This document shows positions 25,266 to 35,085 of a DNA stretch of 64,000 nucleotides, piece by piece. Origin of the DNA: Mucilaginibacter sp. (GTDB lineage Bacteria > Bacteroidota > Bacteroidia > Sphingobacteriales > Sphingobacteriaceae). The stretch is from positions 1 to 64,000 of the forward strand of contig JAQBOH010000033.1 in the NCBI GenBank assembly GCA_028288125.1, written 5' to 3'. The notes beneath the pieces are model-generated. The model was given only the letters and a program-made list of their open reading frames with translations, had not been told where the DNA came from and did not search any database. The stretch's first letter is position 1, and the number at the start of each line of letters is the position of its first letter. Made by a program: the position numbers and the translations under genes.

Positions 25266-26435
25266 TTACCCTTCCCAATACGGAAATTTCTTATTGGTGA
25301 ATATTGATTTCGGTATCATCGCATTTACGCCAAGCGTTTTGTCGACTACTTGGGTAACCTCGAAATCAACCCCTGTACTTGCGATAGACAACGCTTCGTT
25401 AAACGTATAGCCCATATTATCCTTAATAAAATTTACAGCCTCAGATGCGGCGTTTTTCATAGCCGTATTCAAATCCGGGTCAAGCCCGATCGCGATAAAA
25501 TGGGTAGGCGTTTCGGCACATACCTGCTTAATGGGCTTATCTTTGCGTACAATAAACTTTGCTATCAGCGTAAGCGATGCCTCAATTGCAACGCCGCTTA
25601 TCTCGCCGGTGCCCTGTGCTGCATGGCAATCGCCGGTAGTGAACAATGCGCCCCTGGTTGATACGGGCAGGTAGAGGGTGCTGCCTTTTACCAGGTGTTT
25701 TAAATCCATATTGCCGCCATAATAGCCCGGCGGAATGGAGCTTACCCGGCCTTTTTCCGGCCCGGGCGATACAGCCATTACCCCGAAGAAAGGTTTAACA
25801 GGTATTTCCAGGCCATCTTTAAACGAAGCCACTTTTTTCTTCTTATCATACTTATATACAAAATTTTCCCGTGTAGTTACAGCGTCCCCAATATCGCCGC
25901 CTTTTGGCCAAACGGCATTTACACCATAATTGCTGCGCAAAATAATATCGAGTATGCGTACCTCAAGAGTATCACCCGGCTCGGCGCCTTCAATATAAAT
26001 CGGCCCGGTAAGCAGGTGCCCGCTTAACCCGGAAGGTTCGGGCTTTACGTTTTTATAGATATTAATTATATCCTGCGCCTGTTCGTCAATAGGCAGGTTA
26101 TTGCTTTTATAAAAAGCTTCCGGGTCTTTACGGCTTATGCCGGTGGTATTAACGGTTTGTATCTCGGCAATATCGCCGTTCTCGATTTTGGCCACAGGCG
26201 GCACGTCAGCCCCGTAATATCCCCAAACGGTATTTTCGGGCGTTGACCGGATCAGGTGATCAGGCTTAATGAAACTATCCCCGTTAACGGGGCCTGGATC
26301 AACTGCTATTTTTTGAAGCCCGAACGCGTTTGCCGCGATGCCGCTTAATGATAACGCTATGCCGCCCTTCGCGGCCGTTTTTAAGAAGCTCCTTCGCGGA
26401 TTCTCCGGGTTGTTATTGGATCTGCTGTTTGCCAT
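25266..26435 (-). CDS. Acetamidase/formamidase family protein, exported
   Basis: 389 residues from the start MANSRSNNN at 26435. A twin-arginine-like signal RRSFLKTAAKGGIALSLSG is followed by the FmdA/AmdA fold; family blocks include GDTLEVRILDI, the GDCHAAQGTGEISGVAIEA segment (about 275) and ETPTHFIAIGLD. It should hydrolyse a short-chain amide to ammonia and acid, outside the cytoplasm. Substrate and export route are inferred. Confidence 0.85.
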   Translation of the reverse strand: MANSRSNNNPENPRRSFLKTAAKGGIALSLSGIAANAFGLQKIAVDPGPVNGDSFIKPDHLIRSTPENTVWGYYGADVPPVAKIENGDIAEIQTVNTTGISRKDPEAFYKSNNLPIDEQAQDIINIYKNVKPEPSGLSGHLLTGPIYIEGAEPGDTLEVRILDIILRSNYGVNAVWPKGGDIGDAVTTRENFVYKYDKKKKVASFKDGLEIPVKPFFGVMAVSPGPEKGRVSSIPPGYYGGNMDLKHLVKGSTLYLPVSTRGALFTTGDCHAAQGTGEISGVAIEASLTLIAKFIVRKDKPIKQVCAETPTHFIAIGLDPDLNTAMKNAASEAVNFIKDNMGYTFNEALSIASTGVDFEVTQVVDKTLGVNAMIPKSIFTNKKFPYWEG

Positions 26436-26579
26436 CTGAAAAATACTGTAATTATTGATTCCCAAGTTAGCTAATCGCCGTGAAAATTTAAGCGGTATTG
26501 TAATAATTGCCTGATCGGATAGATAAATATTTTGTCATTAAGCTGAAAATCGCATTTTTGCAACACTCTTATCTCTATA

Positions 26580-27803
26580 ATGGACTCAACCACCTTACAA
26601 CCTCCAAAGCAAATCGTTCAAAAAACCGTTTTCGGAATACTGATGGCTATTAGCGTCGGGCATTTTCTAAACGATATGCTGCAGTCTATCATTCCGTCGG
26701 TATACCCTTTGCTGAAAAGGAATTTTCATTTAAACTTTACACAGATCGGGCTAATCACTTTTACTTTCCAGGTTACCTCGTCGCTGCTGCAGCCGTTTGT
26801 AGGGTTGTTTACCGATCGTAAACCGCGGCCATATTCCCTGGTGGCAGGCATGTCACTGTCGCTGGTTGGTGTGGTCATGCTGTCATTGGCGCCCAGCTTT
26901 ATTGGCGTACTTGGAGCGGTTGCCATAATGGGCATCGGTTCGTCCATTTTTCACCCCGAGTCGTCACGGCTCGCACGCCTGGCTTCCGGCGGAAAAAAGG
27001 GGCTTGCACAGTCTATCTTTCAGCTCGGCGGCAATACCGGCAGCGCGGTGGGGCCGTTGCTCGTAGCGCTTATCGTAGTGCCGAATGGGTTAAGGTACAT
27101 CATCTGGTTTATTTTGGCGGCCGTGCTCGGCATCATTATCCTGTCGAAAGTTGGTCAATGGTATAAAGATCATTTGAACAGCAAAGCTAAAAATCCCGTT
27201 AAGGATGAGCCGCACCTCAACCTGTCTAAAACAAAAATAGTCTGGTCGCTGGTTGTACTGCTGCTGCTCATATTCTCCAAGTTTTTTTACCTGGCTTGCA
27301 TGAACAACTACTTTACTTTTTTCCTTATCGGCAAGTTTCACCTTTCCATACAGCAATCGCAGCTATACCTGTTCGTATTCCTGGCTTCCATCGCGGCGGG
27401 TACACTCATCGGCGGCTATCTCGGCGATAAGTTCGGGCGTAAATATGTGATCTGGTTTTCCATATTGGGCGTAGCGCCGTTTACACTGATGCTTCCTTAT
27501 GCCGATCTTTTCTGGACGGTGGCCTTATCCGTGATCATCGGTATCATCCTTTCCTCGGCTTTTTCAGCTATTGTAGTATATGCCCAGGAACTGGTACCCG
27601 GCAAGGTCGGCACGGTGTCGGGCCTGTTTTTCGGGCTCGCTTTCGGCATGGGCGGCCTTGGTTCCGCACTGCTTGGCGTACTGGCCGATCATACCAGCAT
27701 TACCTACGTGTTTAAAGTTTGCGCCTTTCTTCCCCTTATTGGGATAGTAACAGGCTTTTTACCTGATATTGAAGGAAGGTTAAAGGCAAAAGGCAAAAGG
27801 TGA
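26580..27803 (+). CDS. MFS transporter, fosmidomycin-resistance (Fsr) type
   Basis: 407 residues, 12 membrane helices. The opening SVGHFLNDMLQSIIPSVYP and LITFTFQVTSSLLQP are characteristic of Fsr-family exporters; also GIGSSIFHPESSR and GGYLGDKFGRKYV. Predicted drug or sugar-phosphate exporter. The last residues KAKGKR and the TGA stop fall inside an AGGTGAAAGG-type repeat, so the original end may have been changed. Confidence 0.88.
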   Translation: MDSTTLQPPKQIVQKTVFGILMAISVGHFLNDMLQSIIPSVYPLLKRNFHLNFTQIGLITFTFQVTSSLLQPFVGLFTDRKPRPYSLVAGMSLSLVGVVMLSLAPSFIGVLGAVAIMGIGSSIFHPESSRLARLASGGKKGLAQSIFQLGGNTGSAVGPLLVALIVVPNGLRYIIWFILAAVLGIIILSKVGQWYKDHLNSKAKNPVKDEPHLNLSKTKIVWSLVVLLLLIFSKFFYLACMNNYFTFFLIGKFHLSIQQSQLYLFVFLASIAAGTLIGGYLGDKFGRKYVIWFSILGVAPFTLMLPYADLFWTVALSVIIGIILSSAFSAIVVYAQELVPGKVGTVSGLFFGLAFGMGGLGSALLGVLADHTSITYVFKVCAFLPLIGIVTGFLPDIEGRLKAKGKR

Positions 27804-27819
27804 AAGGTGAAAGGTGAAG
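27781..27819. repeat. AAAGGTGAAAGG-type repeat arm
   Basis: Tandem purine-rich units (AAAGGCAAAAGGCAAAAGG then TGAAAGG repeats) overlapping the end of the Fsr-type gene. Matches the arms of the inverted repeat at 10947-11014. Confidence 0.65.
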
Positions 27820-27845
27820 CCGTCTCCTTTGGAAACGGCCAGCGG

Positions 27846-28448
27846 TTATTTGCGGTTTAGCGCTTTAAACTGTGCATCGAAGTCGATCTTAAAATCATTT
27901 TGTTTTAAAGTTTGCGCTATTTCAACCAGCAAGGCTTTATCATCGGCATTTGAAAAAATGGTTAAGTTTAAAATATGTGAAAAACATACCGTACTAAGAT
28001 TAATTTGCTTTAGGAGCGAACCATATTCGCCCGGAAGATCATAGTACCACAAAAGGTAAGTTTTATTGTTGATAACCTGCCAGTCGTGACCGGAATGAGT
28101 ATAATGCTGTTTCAATTGGCGTTTAGAATAGCTTAACCGACGTTTCAAAAAAGCGAGTAACTGATCTTTTTGATCTGTCCCGGCGCTTTGATTTTTTTGC
28201 AGCGTGGTATCGGCAACTAACCCGTATTGCAGCATTTTATTATCAACGATAATTGAGCCGGGCCTGTCTGTTGATTTGATCTCTTTTGAATCAATATTTA
28301 ATGTAATGGAATGTGTATTACTGGAAAAAACAATTTCGGCACCCCCGCTTTTCATTAAATAAATAGACTGAAAATCATCAGTGAACCTCTGTGCAAAAAG
28401 TTGCTGGCCAAACAATAAAACGAGTACCGCTACACCTAAAATTTTCAT
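27846..28448 (-). CDS. Exported protein of unknown function
   Basis: 200 residues with a signal peptide (ILGVAVLVLLFGQQLFAQ) and then a mixed, polar sequence without recognised domain. Notable stretches are FLKRRLSYSKRQLKQHYTH and a C-terminal helical region (DKALLVEIAQTLKQND). It reads like a periplasmic protein. It follows a type IX cargo gene on the same strand with a 50-bp gap and may be co-transcribed. Confidence 0.6.
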   Translation of the reverse strand: MKILGVAVLVLLFGQQLFAQRFTDDFQSIYLMKSGGAEIVFSSNTHSITLNIDSKEIKSTDRPGSIIVDNKMLQYGLVADTTLQKNQSAGTDQKDQLLAFLKRRLSYSKRQLKQHYTHSGHDWQVINNKTYLLWYYDLPGEYGSLLKQINLSTVCFSHILNLTIFSNADDKALLVEIAQTLKQNDFKIDFDAQFKALNRK

Positions 28449-28498
28449 TCCTATCTGTTCCTTTTTGACTAAAAGTAGTATTTTATAATTACCCCTAT

Positions 28499-30160
28499 CT
28501 ATCTCAACAAAGTAATTGAACCCGATTTAACAATGTGACTATGATAATAATCATTTGTCGCTTCAAACACCCAGTAATATGTTCCGGCGTCCACCGGCTT
28601 CCCGTTTAGTTTTCCGTCCCAGTTTTCATTGACAGAGGTAGTGGAAAATACAATTTGCCCATAGCGATTATAAATTTTTAAATAATCAAACCTAATGTAA
28701 CCTATAACCGAAACATTAAAATAATCATTTATACCGTCATTATTGGGCGTAAAAGTATTGGGAGCGGTTATTGTGTATGGAGGCGGATCAACAGTGGCAT
28801 TAACCCTGACGATGGTATCACAGCCTGTTTTGTTTATTGCTTTAATAAAATATGTTCCGCTGGCTTTTATTGCTGAAAAATTTGCAACAGGTTTAGTTCC
28901 CTTGGCATCACTGTAATAATTGTATGTAAAACCGGGGTAATGAACATAACTGGTTGAAAGATCAACTACCGCCGGAAAATTAACCGGCTGCGGATCGACA
29001 ACATCAATAACCGGTGGATCTATAATCACCGTTACCGGTAATATATTCATACATCCTTCGGTATTTATCCCCTGGATATAGTATACGCCTGAAGCCATCA
29101 CTTTATCGGGGTTCGGTAAATAACTTACAGCCAGCGGGTCGAGATAATAACTATATGTCATTCCCGGGCTGCTGCCGGACGTGACGCCCCCAACAGTAAG
29201 ATCGACACCCGTGGCGGGGCAGCCAAATACAGTATCAGCAAGCTGCAATTTAAACCCGTTATCAATTTTATTAACCGTGGTATAAAGCGTATCTACACAG
29301 CCTAATCCGTTATATGGGAAAACAACGACTGCATATTTTGTCATATCAGGCGGTGCGGGGGATATTTTGAAAGTTCGCCCTTCCGCAACCGCTTTCGACA
29401 TATCGGCGTTATACCAGGTATACCCCGCAAAACCATAAGGTGCGCTTAATGTTACGGAGTTTTGCCCTATACAGTAGGCATTGCCTGTAATTGGCGAACC
29501 TACATTTTCATTTACATCAAGATAGGCATAACCAAAATGACCACCCCGGGTACAATCATTGGTCGTAAATTCTAAACGCACTGTTTTCCCCGGATATGCG
29601 CTTAGGTTAATCGTTGCTGCTGTCCAATCCTTATAAGTTACTTCTCTAGATCCTGGTTTAAAGCCAGGCAAATCTGAAGATGCTATAAAGTCAAATGCCG
29701 GACAGTAGAGATATTTGTCGTCGGTTACGTCGTATATCTTTGCTGTAAACCTTGGTTGCTCAAATGATGCATGTCCCGGATTTTGAAGCACTACAGCATA
29801 ATTTAAAATAATACTATATGAAATACCTTTAGGAACGGTTAATGTATAAGTAACCCGCTCGGCCTGTCGCCCCGTATCAGAATTACCTAACCGGATGGAA
29901 TATTTACTTCCATTGGGACAAAGAATATGAAACCCGCCATACGGATCGAGCTTATTGGCAGATGACTTGTCAATTATAGTATGCCTGTTATTAATAGGGC
30001 CTGAAAGGGATACATTGACATTGCCCAGGGGGTCTACCCCGCCGATGTAACAATTCCATTGATTAAATGTACCATCTTCAAATCCTATATTTGGCGCCTG
30101 GCCCAAGCATTTGAAACCGGTGAATATTAATAGTATAAATAAAAATTTCAATCCCCTCAT
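28499..30160 (-). CDS. Secreted protein with gliding-motility-associated C-terminal domain
   Basis: 553 residues: signal peptide (KFLFILLIFTGFKCLG), an N-terminal jelly-roll-like region (about 20-215), Ig-like or PKD-like segments, and the C-terminal CHU_C/type B sorting domain with PNTFTPNNDGINDYFNV, IYNRYGQIVF and NENWDGKLNGKPVDAGTYYWV (split). This tail directs export by the type IX secretion system. Cargo function unknown, probably adhesin-like. Confidence 0.88.
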   Translation of the reverse strand: MRGLKFLFILLIFTGFKCLGQAPNIGFEDGTFNQWNCYIGGVDPLGNVNVSLSGPINNRHTIIDKSSANKLDPYGGFHILCPNGSKYSIRLGNSDTGRQAERVTYTLTVPKGISYSIILNYAVVLQNPGHASFEQPRFTAKIYDVTDDKYLYCPAFDFIASSDLPGFKPGSREVTYKDWTAATINLSAYPGKTVRLEFTTNDCTRGGHFGYAYLDVNENVGSPITGNAYCIGQNSVTLSAPYGFAGYTWYNADMSKAVAEGRTFKISPAPPDMTKYAVVVFPYNGLGCVDTLYTTVNKIDNGFKLQLADTVFGCPATGVDLTVGGVTSGSSPGMTYSYYLDPLAVSYLPNPDKVMASGVYYIQGINTEGCMNILPVTVIIDPPVIDVVDPQPVNFPAVVDLSTSYVHYPGFTYNYYSDAKGTKPVANFSAIKASGTYFIKAINKTGCDTIVRVNATVDPPPYTITAPNTFTPNNDGINDYFNVSVIGYIRFDYLKIYNRYGQIVFSTTSVNENWDGKLNGKPVDAGTYYWVFEATNDYYHSHIVKSGSITLLR

Positions 30161-30249
30161 CTAATTATCAGCATAAAGATAACGAGTTAAGTTCAAATGC
30201 ATGATATTAAAAAAGTTATAATGAAATTTTAGCCAATATCTGTTACATT

Positions 30250-30283
30250 AAAAAAAAATGGCTGATCATTAAATAATCAGCCA
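30250..30283 (-). terminator. Intrinsic terminator of gdhA
   Basis: On the minus strand TGGCTGAT, loop, ATCAGCCA followed by TTTTTTTTT, about 30 bp after the gdhA stop. Confidence 0.9.
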
Positions 30284-30313
30284 CATGTATATATTAATAC
30301 AAATAGTGTTTAA

Positions 30314-31750
30314 TTATGGCCAAACGCCTAAATTTTGGTAGGACACCGCGATTTTATTGATAGCGCCTACAAAAGCGGCAGTGCGCAGCGTATCGATCTT
30401 GTCGATCGTTTTAAAAGTTTCCCTTATTTCGTGGTACGAACGGATCATGGTGTCTTCCAGGCCGGAGTTTACCAGTTCCAGTTCAGACGCGCCTTTAACG
30501 ATGGTCGACCGCTGAAGCGGGGTTAACGCTACGCCGGTAATGCCTTCAACCATGTTAACGAGGTTGGTATTGGCTGTTTCTTCGAAACGCCTGTTCATAC
30601 GTCCGAATGCGACATGCGAAAGGTTTTTAAGCCACTCGAAATACGAAACCGTAACACCGCCGGCGTTGACATACATATCCGGAATGATAAGGCCGCCATT
30701 TTGATAAAATATTGCTTCCGCTTCGGGCGAGGTAGGCCCGTTGGCGCCTTCGGCAATAATTTTTGCCTTTATCCGCCCTACGTTGGCCTCCGTTATCTGG
30801 TTTTCCAGCGCGGCGGGCACCAAAATATCACAAGGCTGTTCCAAACCTTCGGCCGAATTTTTAAATTCCTTTTTAGCACCCGGGTAACCCAGGATTGAGC
30901 CTGTGGCTTTGCGATGCTGAAAAACGGCCTCAACATCTAAACCGTCGGCATTGTAAATAGCACCTTCAAATTCACATAAGCCTACTACGATGGCGCCAAA
31001 TTCAGACAGGAACTTCGCCGAATAAAAACCAACATTACCTAATCCCTGCACAATCACCTTTTTACCTGAAATGCCGGGCAGCAGGCCAATTTTTTTCATA
31101 TCCTCACCCACATTCACGCACTCGCGTATGGCAATTGCCACCCCCCTTCCAGTAGCTTCGCGGCGGCCCGCTATGCCGTGCAATGCAATGGGTTTGCCTG
31201 TTACGGCGCCCATAGCGTCCAGCTGGCCCGGGTTCATGGTGGCGTAGGTATCGGCGATCCAGCTCATTTCGCGCTCGCCCGAACCATAATCAGGGGCAGG
31301 TACGTCAATACTGGGGCCGATAAAATTTTTCTTGATCAACTCAACCGTATAACGGCGGGTAATATTCTCAAGCTCGGTAAGGGTATAATTTTTAGGATTT
31401 ATACGAATGCCGCCTTTAGCACCGCCGAAGGGCACGTTCACAATCGCGCATTTATAGGTCATCAGCGCGGCCAGGGCCATCACCTCATCTTCGTTAACCA
31501 TTTCGCTGTATCGTATCCCCCCTTTGGTTGGCGACTGGTGCTGAGAGTGCTCTACACGCCAGGCGTCAATCACTTCAAAGCCATTGCCCCTGCGTATCGG
31601 GAAGCGGAACCGGTAAACGCTGTTACAGGACTTTATCTGGTCGAGCAACCCGGCATCATGTTGGGTAAATTGAGCGGCATAATCAAAATTCTTACATACA
31701 TCACCAAAAAAGTGAGTATCGTTTTCGGCAATCAAAGTATCACTAATCAT
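30314..31750 (-). CDS. gdhA: Glutamate dehydrogenase
   Basis: 478 residues; reversible oxidative deamination of glutamate to 2-oxoglutarate and ammonia. Motifs: [28 protein letters not shown], the catalytic lysine region [21 protein letters not shown] (each split; about 95-115), [14 protein letters not shown] and Rossmann [15 protein letters not shown] (about 235). A TAnnTTTG box lies upstream at 31819-31826 and a perfect terminator downstream, so it is monocistronic. Confidence 0.93.
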   Translation of the reverse strand: MISDTLIAENDTHFFGDVCKNFDYAAQFTQHDAGLLDQIKSCNSVYRFRFPIRRGNGFEVIDAWRVEHSQHQSPTKGGIRYSEMVNEDEVMALAALMTYKCAIVNVPFGGAKGGIRINPKNYTLTELENITRRYTVELIKKNFIGPSIDVPAPDYGSGEREMSWIADTYATMNPGQLDAMGAVTGKPIALHGIAGRREATGRGVAIAIRECVNVGEDMKKIGLLPGISGKKVIVQGLGNVGFYSAKFLSEFGAIVVGLCEFEGAIYNADGLDVEAVFQHRKATGSILGYPGAKKEFKNSAEGLEQPCDILVPAALENQITEANVGRIKAKIIAEGANGPTSPEAEAIFYQNGGLIIPDMYVNAGGVTVSYFEWLKNLSHVAFGRMNRRFEETANTNLVNMVEGITGVALTPLQRSTIVKGASELELVNSGLEDTMIRSYHEIRETFKTIDKIDTLRTAAFVGAINKIAVSYQNLGVWP

Positions 31751-31818
31751 AAATTTCTCCAGTAATTATTAAAATGTTAAAAAAACGTCCAAAAATGCCA
31801 CATTTTTTATCAATATCG

Positions 31819-31826
31819 CAAATATA
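31819..31826 (-). promoter_or_regulatory. -7 box of gdhA
   Basis: Minus-strand TATATTTG (plus CAAATATA), exact TAnnTTTG, 69 bp before the gdhA start. Confidence 0.55.
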
Positions 31827-31898
31827 TTATTGGTCTGTTTTCTATATACTGTTTAACGCATTATTTGTGTCAATGTTTAACACTAGTTGCTTCCGGAG

Positions 31899-32105
31899 TT
31901 ATTTATTCTTTTCGATCTTTTTCAATCGCCTGTCGATGGCAAATAAATAGATAGCAAGACCCGCGAAAATGATAATGATGGTAACTATCACTACGTAAAT
32001 TTTACCCGAGCTGCGCATCGTATCGGCCATTTCAACAGATTGCGCCTGCGCGAAAGCAGCGGTATATCCTAAAAGCAAAAACACAAAAAAAGCTAGCTTT
32101 CTCAT
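31899..32105 (-). CDS. CcmD-like small membrane protein
   Basis: 68 residues: signal-like hydrophobic start (LAFFVFLLLGYTAAFAQ), a short loop and a membrane helix IYVVIVTIIIIFAGLAIYLFAIDRRLKKIEK ending in positive charges, the CcmD layout. It begins 1 bp after the CcmC/CcsA-like gene. It would help haem handover from the CcmABC complex during cytochrome c maturation. Confidence 0.8.
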   Translation of the reverse strand: MRKLAFFVFLLLGYTAAFAQAQSVEMADTMRSSGKIYVVIVTIIIIFAGLAIYLFAIDRRLKKIEKNK

Positions 32106-32106
32106 A

Positions 32107-32781
32107 TTAATTTATTTCGTTCCTTTTATATTCAATTAGACGGATACGGTAACGCAGGGAAGCAATCCATATCGCGATGAAACTCCAGGCAATAAAAGCG
32201 GGATACAACACAATGCGCATCCGGTTATCCATATCCAGTTTGCCAAATGCAGGGTTGCCGCCGTTACCGGGATGCAGTGAATCGGTCATCCGCGGTAGTA
32301 CCATGATCAGCACAACCATTATCGGGAAAGCGAAAATATTATAGATGGCAGATATTTTGGCGCGTTTTTGCTCCTCGTCGATAGAATTACGCAGTACCGC
32401 ATAAGCACAGTAAAGTAAAAAGGCTATGGCGGCGCTGTTTTGTTTAGGATCGTTGCTCCAAAATTCGCCCCAGGTATATTTGGCCCATATCATACCTGTT
32501 ACCAATCCCAAAACATAAAAAAAAGTTCCGGTATTAACGCATTCAACAGCAGCCAAATCATATTCTTCTTTACCGGTACTTAGATACCTGATGCTGTAAA
32601 TAACGGATATCGTGAAAACCGTAAACATGGCAATCCACATGGGCACATGAAAATAGGTGTTCCTGATTGTTTCGTGCAGAATGGGTAGCTTTGGCACACC
32701 TAATAAAAACCCGGCTACCAGCGTATAAAAGATGACGGCTACCGCCAATACTTTCCACCAGGTTTGATATATAAATTTCAT
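32107..32781 (-). CDS. ccsA: Cytochrome c assembly protein CcmC/CcsA-like
   Basis: 224 residues with six membrane helices. The conserved periplasmic haem-handling tryptophan motif is GMIWAKYTWGEFWSNDPKQ (about 100-118), with histidines in ILHETIRNTYFHVPMW (about 32-47). It moves haem to the outer face of the membrane for cytochrome c maturation. Grouped with ccmB and ccmD-like genes, but ccmA, ccmE and ccmF are not in the window. Confidence 0.9.
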   Translation of the reverse strand: MKFIYQTWWKVLAVAVIFYTLVAGFLLGVPKLPILHETIRNTYFHVPMWIAMFTVFTISVIYSIRYLSTGKEEYDLAAVECVNTGTFFYVLGLVTGMIWAKYTWGEFWSNDPKQNSAAIAFLLYCAYAVLRNSIDEEQKRAKISAIYNIFAFPIMVVLIMVLPRMTDSLHPGNGGNPAFGKLDMDNRMRIVLYPAFIAWSFIAIWIASLRYRIRLIEYKRNEIN

Positions 32782-32895
32782 ATGATTTACGCGGGTAAAG
32801 ATAGGTGAATAAGTTGATTAAGTGAATGGTTGATTGAGTTGGATTAAGTGATAAAAAACCGGCTCCCGCCAGGCTGCATAGTTGTTTTAAAAAAA

Positions 32896-34083
32896 TCATT
32901 TTACATCCGGCACATAATCTACCGGCAACAAATCAGAAAGCCGCGCTTTTGCCCACGAGCCTTCGTATAGCGGCGCGTTATCCACTATTATCCCGTTCAT
33001 ATCAAACAGGGTATACGGACTAAATAGCGTCACAATAGTTGTTTCGTAATTGGGCATATCAAGCGGACGGTACAAATCTTTATTATAAACCTCATCACGC
33101 TTTTTTGTGTAAACCACGTATAAATAGTCGGAAAAGTGAATGGCGTATATCCCCTGCTGCTGGGTTCTGATCAAAACGTCACTCTGCTGCAATGGCTCCC
33201 GGTTCAGTTTTTCTTTGGCATACCTGGACAAGTTGGCCAGCCCGGTCCAATACTTTAATGAATCATTTCTTCGCTCATCATAAAACATTTTAATTTTACG
33301 CTTGATCATGTCTTCCGGTGGCCTTTCGGGGTTAGGAGCGCGTTTCAGCGTGTACATCATAAACCCCTCCCCCACTAATTTATCTGTATATAGCGAGCGG
33401 TAAAAATGCATTGCCGAGCCATAGTATGCTTCCTCCCGCTTTAAATGCCATTTTTTCTTTTGCGCTTCGGTCCCGGGCAACTCTTCAAAAACCTGCTGGC
33501 CCTGCCTGGAAATTATGCCGGATATTTTATCGATGTTGAAATCATTCAGTAAAAATTTTACCTTGTAACCAAGCGCCTTGTTCTCAATAATTAAAAACTC
33601 ATCGGCATCGGCATGTAAAATTTGCCTGGTAGGATTGTATGTTAAATTAAGGATATGGGGATTATTGATCACACAATATTTAGCGTTTTCATCAATCCCG
33701 ATAAAGTCCTTTTTAAATGCGGCATAATTTTTTTTCCAGTCGGCGGCCGACGAAATAACAACCTCCCTCAGCATTAAGGGCTTTGCCGCTAATTCAATAT
33801 TCATTTTTATCGGCTCGCGCCCGACCAGAATTGTCTTAGTATAATTTTCATACCCTAGTATTGTTACCACCAACGTATATTGGCCGGGCCTGATATCCCG
33901 CAAGGCAAAGGTTCCGTTTTCGGCGGTAGCCGTTCCAACTGAAGAGTTACTTAAAAAGACACTGGCCCGCGGCAATGGTTTGGATGTCCCCTCCTGTGTT
34001 ACCGTGCCCGTTATTACACCGGTTTGCGCCAGGGCAACAAACGGAAATAATAAAATAAAAATGATGAGCCAGGGGAATCGCAT
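32896..34083 (-). CDS. Carboxypeptidase-like regulatory domain protein
   Basis: 395 residues: signal peptide (FPWLIIFILLFPFVALAQ), then a CarboxypepD_reg-like beta-sandwich (TGTVTQEGTSKPLPRASVFL to about residue 100), then a large unassigned region with several Trp/Tyr-rich stretches. No TonB-dependent barrel follows. It separates ccmB from ccsA, an unusual position; a link to cytochrome maturation is not shown by its sequence. Confidence 0.8.
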   Translation of the reverse strand: MRFPWLIIFILLFPFVALAQTGVITGTVTQEGTSKPLPRASVFLSNSSVGTATAENGTFALRDIRPGQYTLVVTILGYENYTKTILVGREPIKMNIELAAKPLMLREVVISSAADWKKNYAAFKKDFIGIDENAKYCVINNPHILNLTYNPTRQILHADADEFLIIENKALGYKVKFLLNDFNIDKISGIISRQGQQVFEELPGTEAQKKKWHLKREEAYYGSAMHFYRSLYTDKLVGEGFMMYTLKRAPNPERPPEDMIKRKIKMFYDERRNDSLKYWTGLANLSRYAKEKLNREPLQQSDVLIRTQQQGIYAIHFSDYLYVVYTKKRDEVYNKDLYRPLDMPNYETTIVTLFSPYTLFDMNGIIVDNAPLYEGSWAKARLSDLLPVDYVPDVK

Positions 34084-34120
34084 CGAAAATTCTATTAAAT
34101 TTTGCGCTGCTAAGATAAGG

Positions 34121-34190
34121 GGAAAGTTGGAAAAGTCCTGTGTCTGAAAGTTTCCAGCAGAATTTTTACTTCCCGGACTTTACCGACTGC
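34121..34190. repeat. AGTC-type repeat after ccmB
   Basis: GGAAAGTTGGAAAAGTC (34121-34137) is mirrored imperfectly by GACTTTACCGACT near 34176-34188, one base before the ccmB stop. Same family as 4981-5077. Confidence 0.5.
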
Positions 34191-34191
34191 T

Positions 34192-34875
34192 TTAATCCCG
34201 CCATAAATACGGGAACAACAAAAGCGAGGTGGCAATAACAATGGCATTGATAGCCAGCAGCACGCCGAAATTACCGTAGCTGAAACTGCGGTCGATGCCA
34301 TCCATGGCGTTTTTGCTCAAGCGGATAAGCAGCAAAATAACGGGGATAATAACCGGGAAACTTAAAATAGCCATGAGCGTACCATTATTTCCGGCTTTTG
34401 AAGCAATGGCTGATATCATGGTGAAAACGGTGGAAAAGCTAAGGCTTCCTAACAGCACCGTTAAAAAATAAAAAAGCGGGTCGCCGATGGTATTCACAAA
34501 AAACACCCGGTAAGCCAATAAAGCCAGCAGGCTGAGCAGCGACATCAGCAATACGTTATAAATGGTTTTGGATAGGATAATTGCCTGCGGGCCGGCAATG
34601 GAATAATAATATAATAAGCGGCCTTTGCTCTCCTGCATAAAGCTTTTCGCTATCGCGTTAACCGAAGCAAACAGCATAATGATCCAAAACAAAACATTCC
34701 ATACAATAGGGTAACCACTGGTCCCCGTAAAACCTGGGTTTAAGTTAAAGGCGATATAGCAAATAAAAACGGTTGACACTACGTACAGCAGTACGCCGTT
34801 AAAGGCGTATTTAGAACGCCACTCCAATACAATTTCCTTTTTAAAAAGATCCCAGGTTTGGTTAACGAGCTGCAT
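34192..34875 (-). CDS. ccmB: Haem exporter membrane protein CcmB
   Basis: 227 residues, six membrane helices. The N-terminus LFKKEIVLEWRSKYAFNGVLLY is the CcmB hallmark, and LLGSLSFSTVFTMISAIASKAG (about 142-163) also fits. Permease part of the CcmAB haem-release ABC transporter; its ATPase CcmA is not adjacent. First gene of the small ccm cluster. Confidence 0.92.
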   Translation of the reverse strand: MQLVNQTWDLFKKEIVLEWRSKYAFNGVLLYVVSTVFICYIAFNLNPGFTGTSGYPIVWNVLFWIIMLFASVNAIAKSFMQESKGRLLYYYSIAGPQAIILSKTIYNVLLMSLLSLLALLAYRVFFVNTIGDPLFYFLTVLLGSLSFSTVFTMISAIASKAGNNGTLMAILSFPVIIPVILLLIRLSKNAMDGIDRSFSYGNFGVLLAINAIVIATSLLLFPYLWRD

Positions 34876-34882
34876 TCAGCAA

Positions 34883-34966
34883 ATGTAGTTCATTAGTTTA
34901 TTGGTTCAATGGCTCATTGGTGCATTAGTTCATTGGTGCATTGGTTTAATAGTTCATTGGCCTATT
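34883..34966. repeat. Simple repeat of TTCATTGGTGCATTAG type
   Basis: About six degenerate 12-16-bp units (TTCATTAGTTTATTGG, TTCAATGGCTCATTGG, TGCATTAGTTCATTGG...) directly upstream of ccmB, where its promoter must lie. Similar simple repeats occur near 4940-4982 and 32810-32850. Confidence 0.6.
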
Positions 34967-35085
34967 GTGACCCGACTGATGCCAAAAGGCAGGTCATTTG
35001 TTCAATAGCTTGCAGATTATATGACGAAGAGCCTGCGTTATAATCCTTGAATAATACGCCTCCTGACTTCAGACTCAGTACTTAA

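Noticed and set aside
32570-32899. 109-aa ORF
   Set aside because: It is out of frame over ccsA and has no protein-like features.
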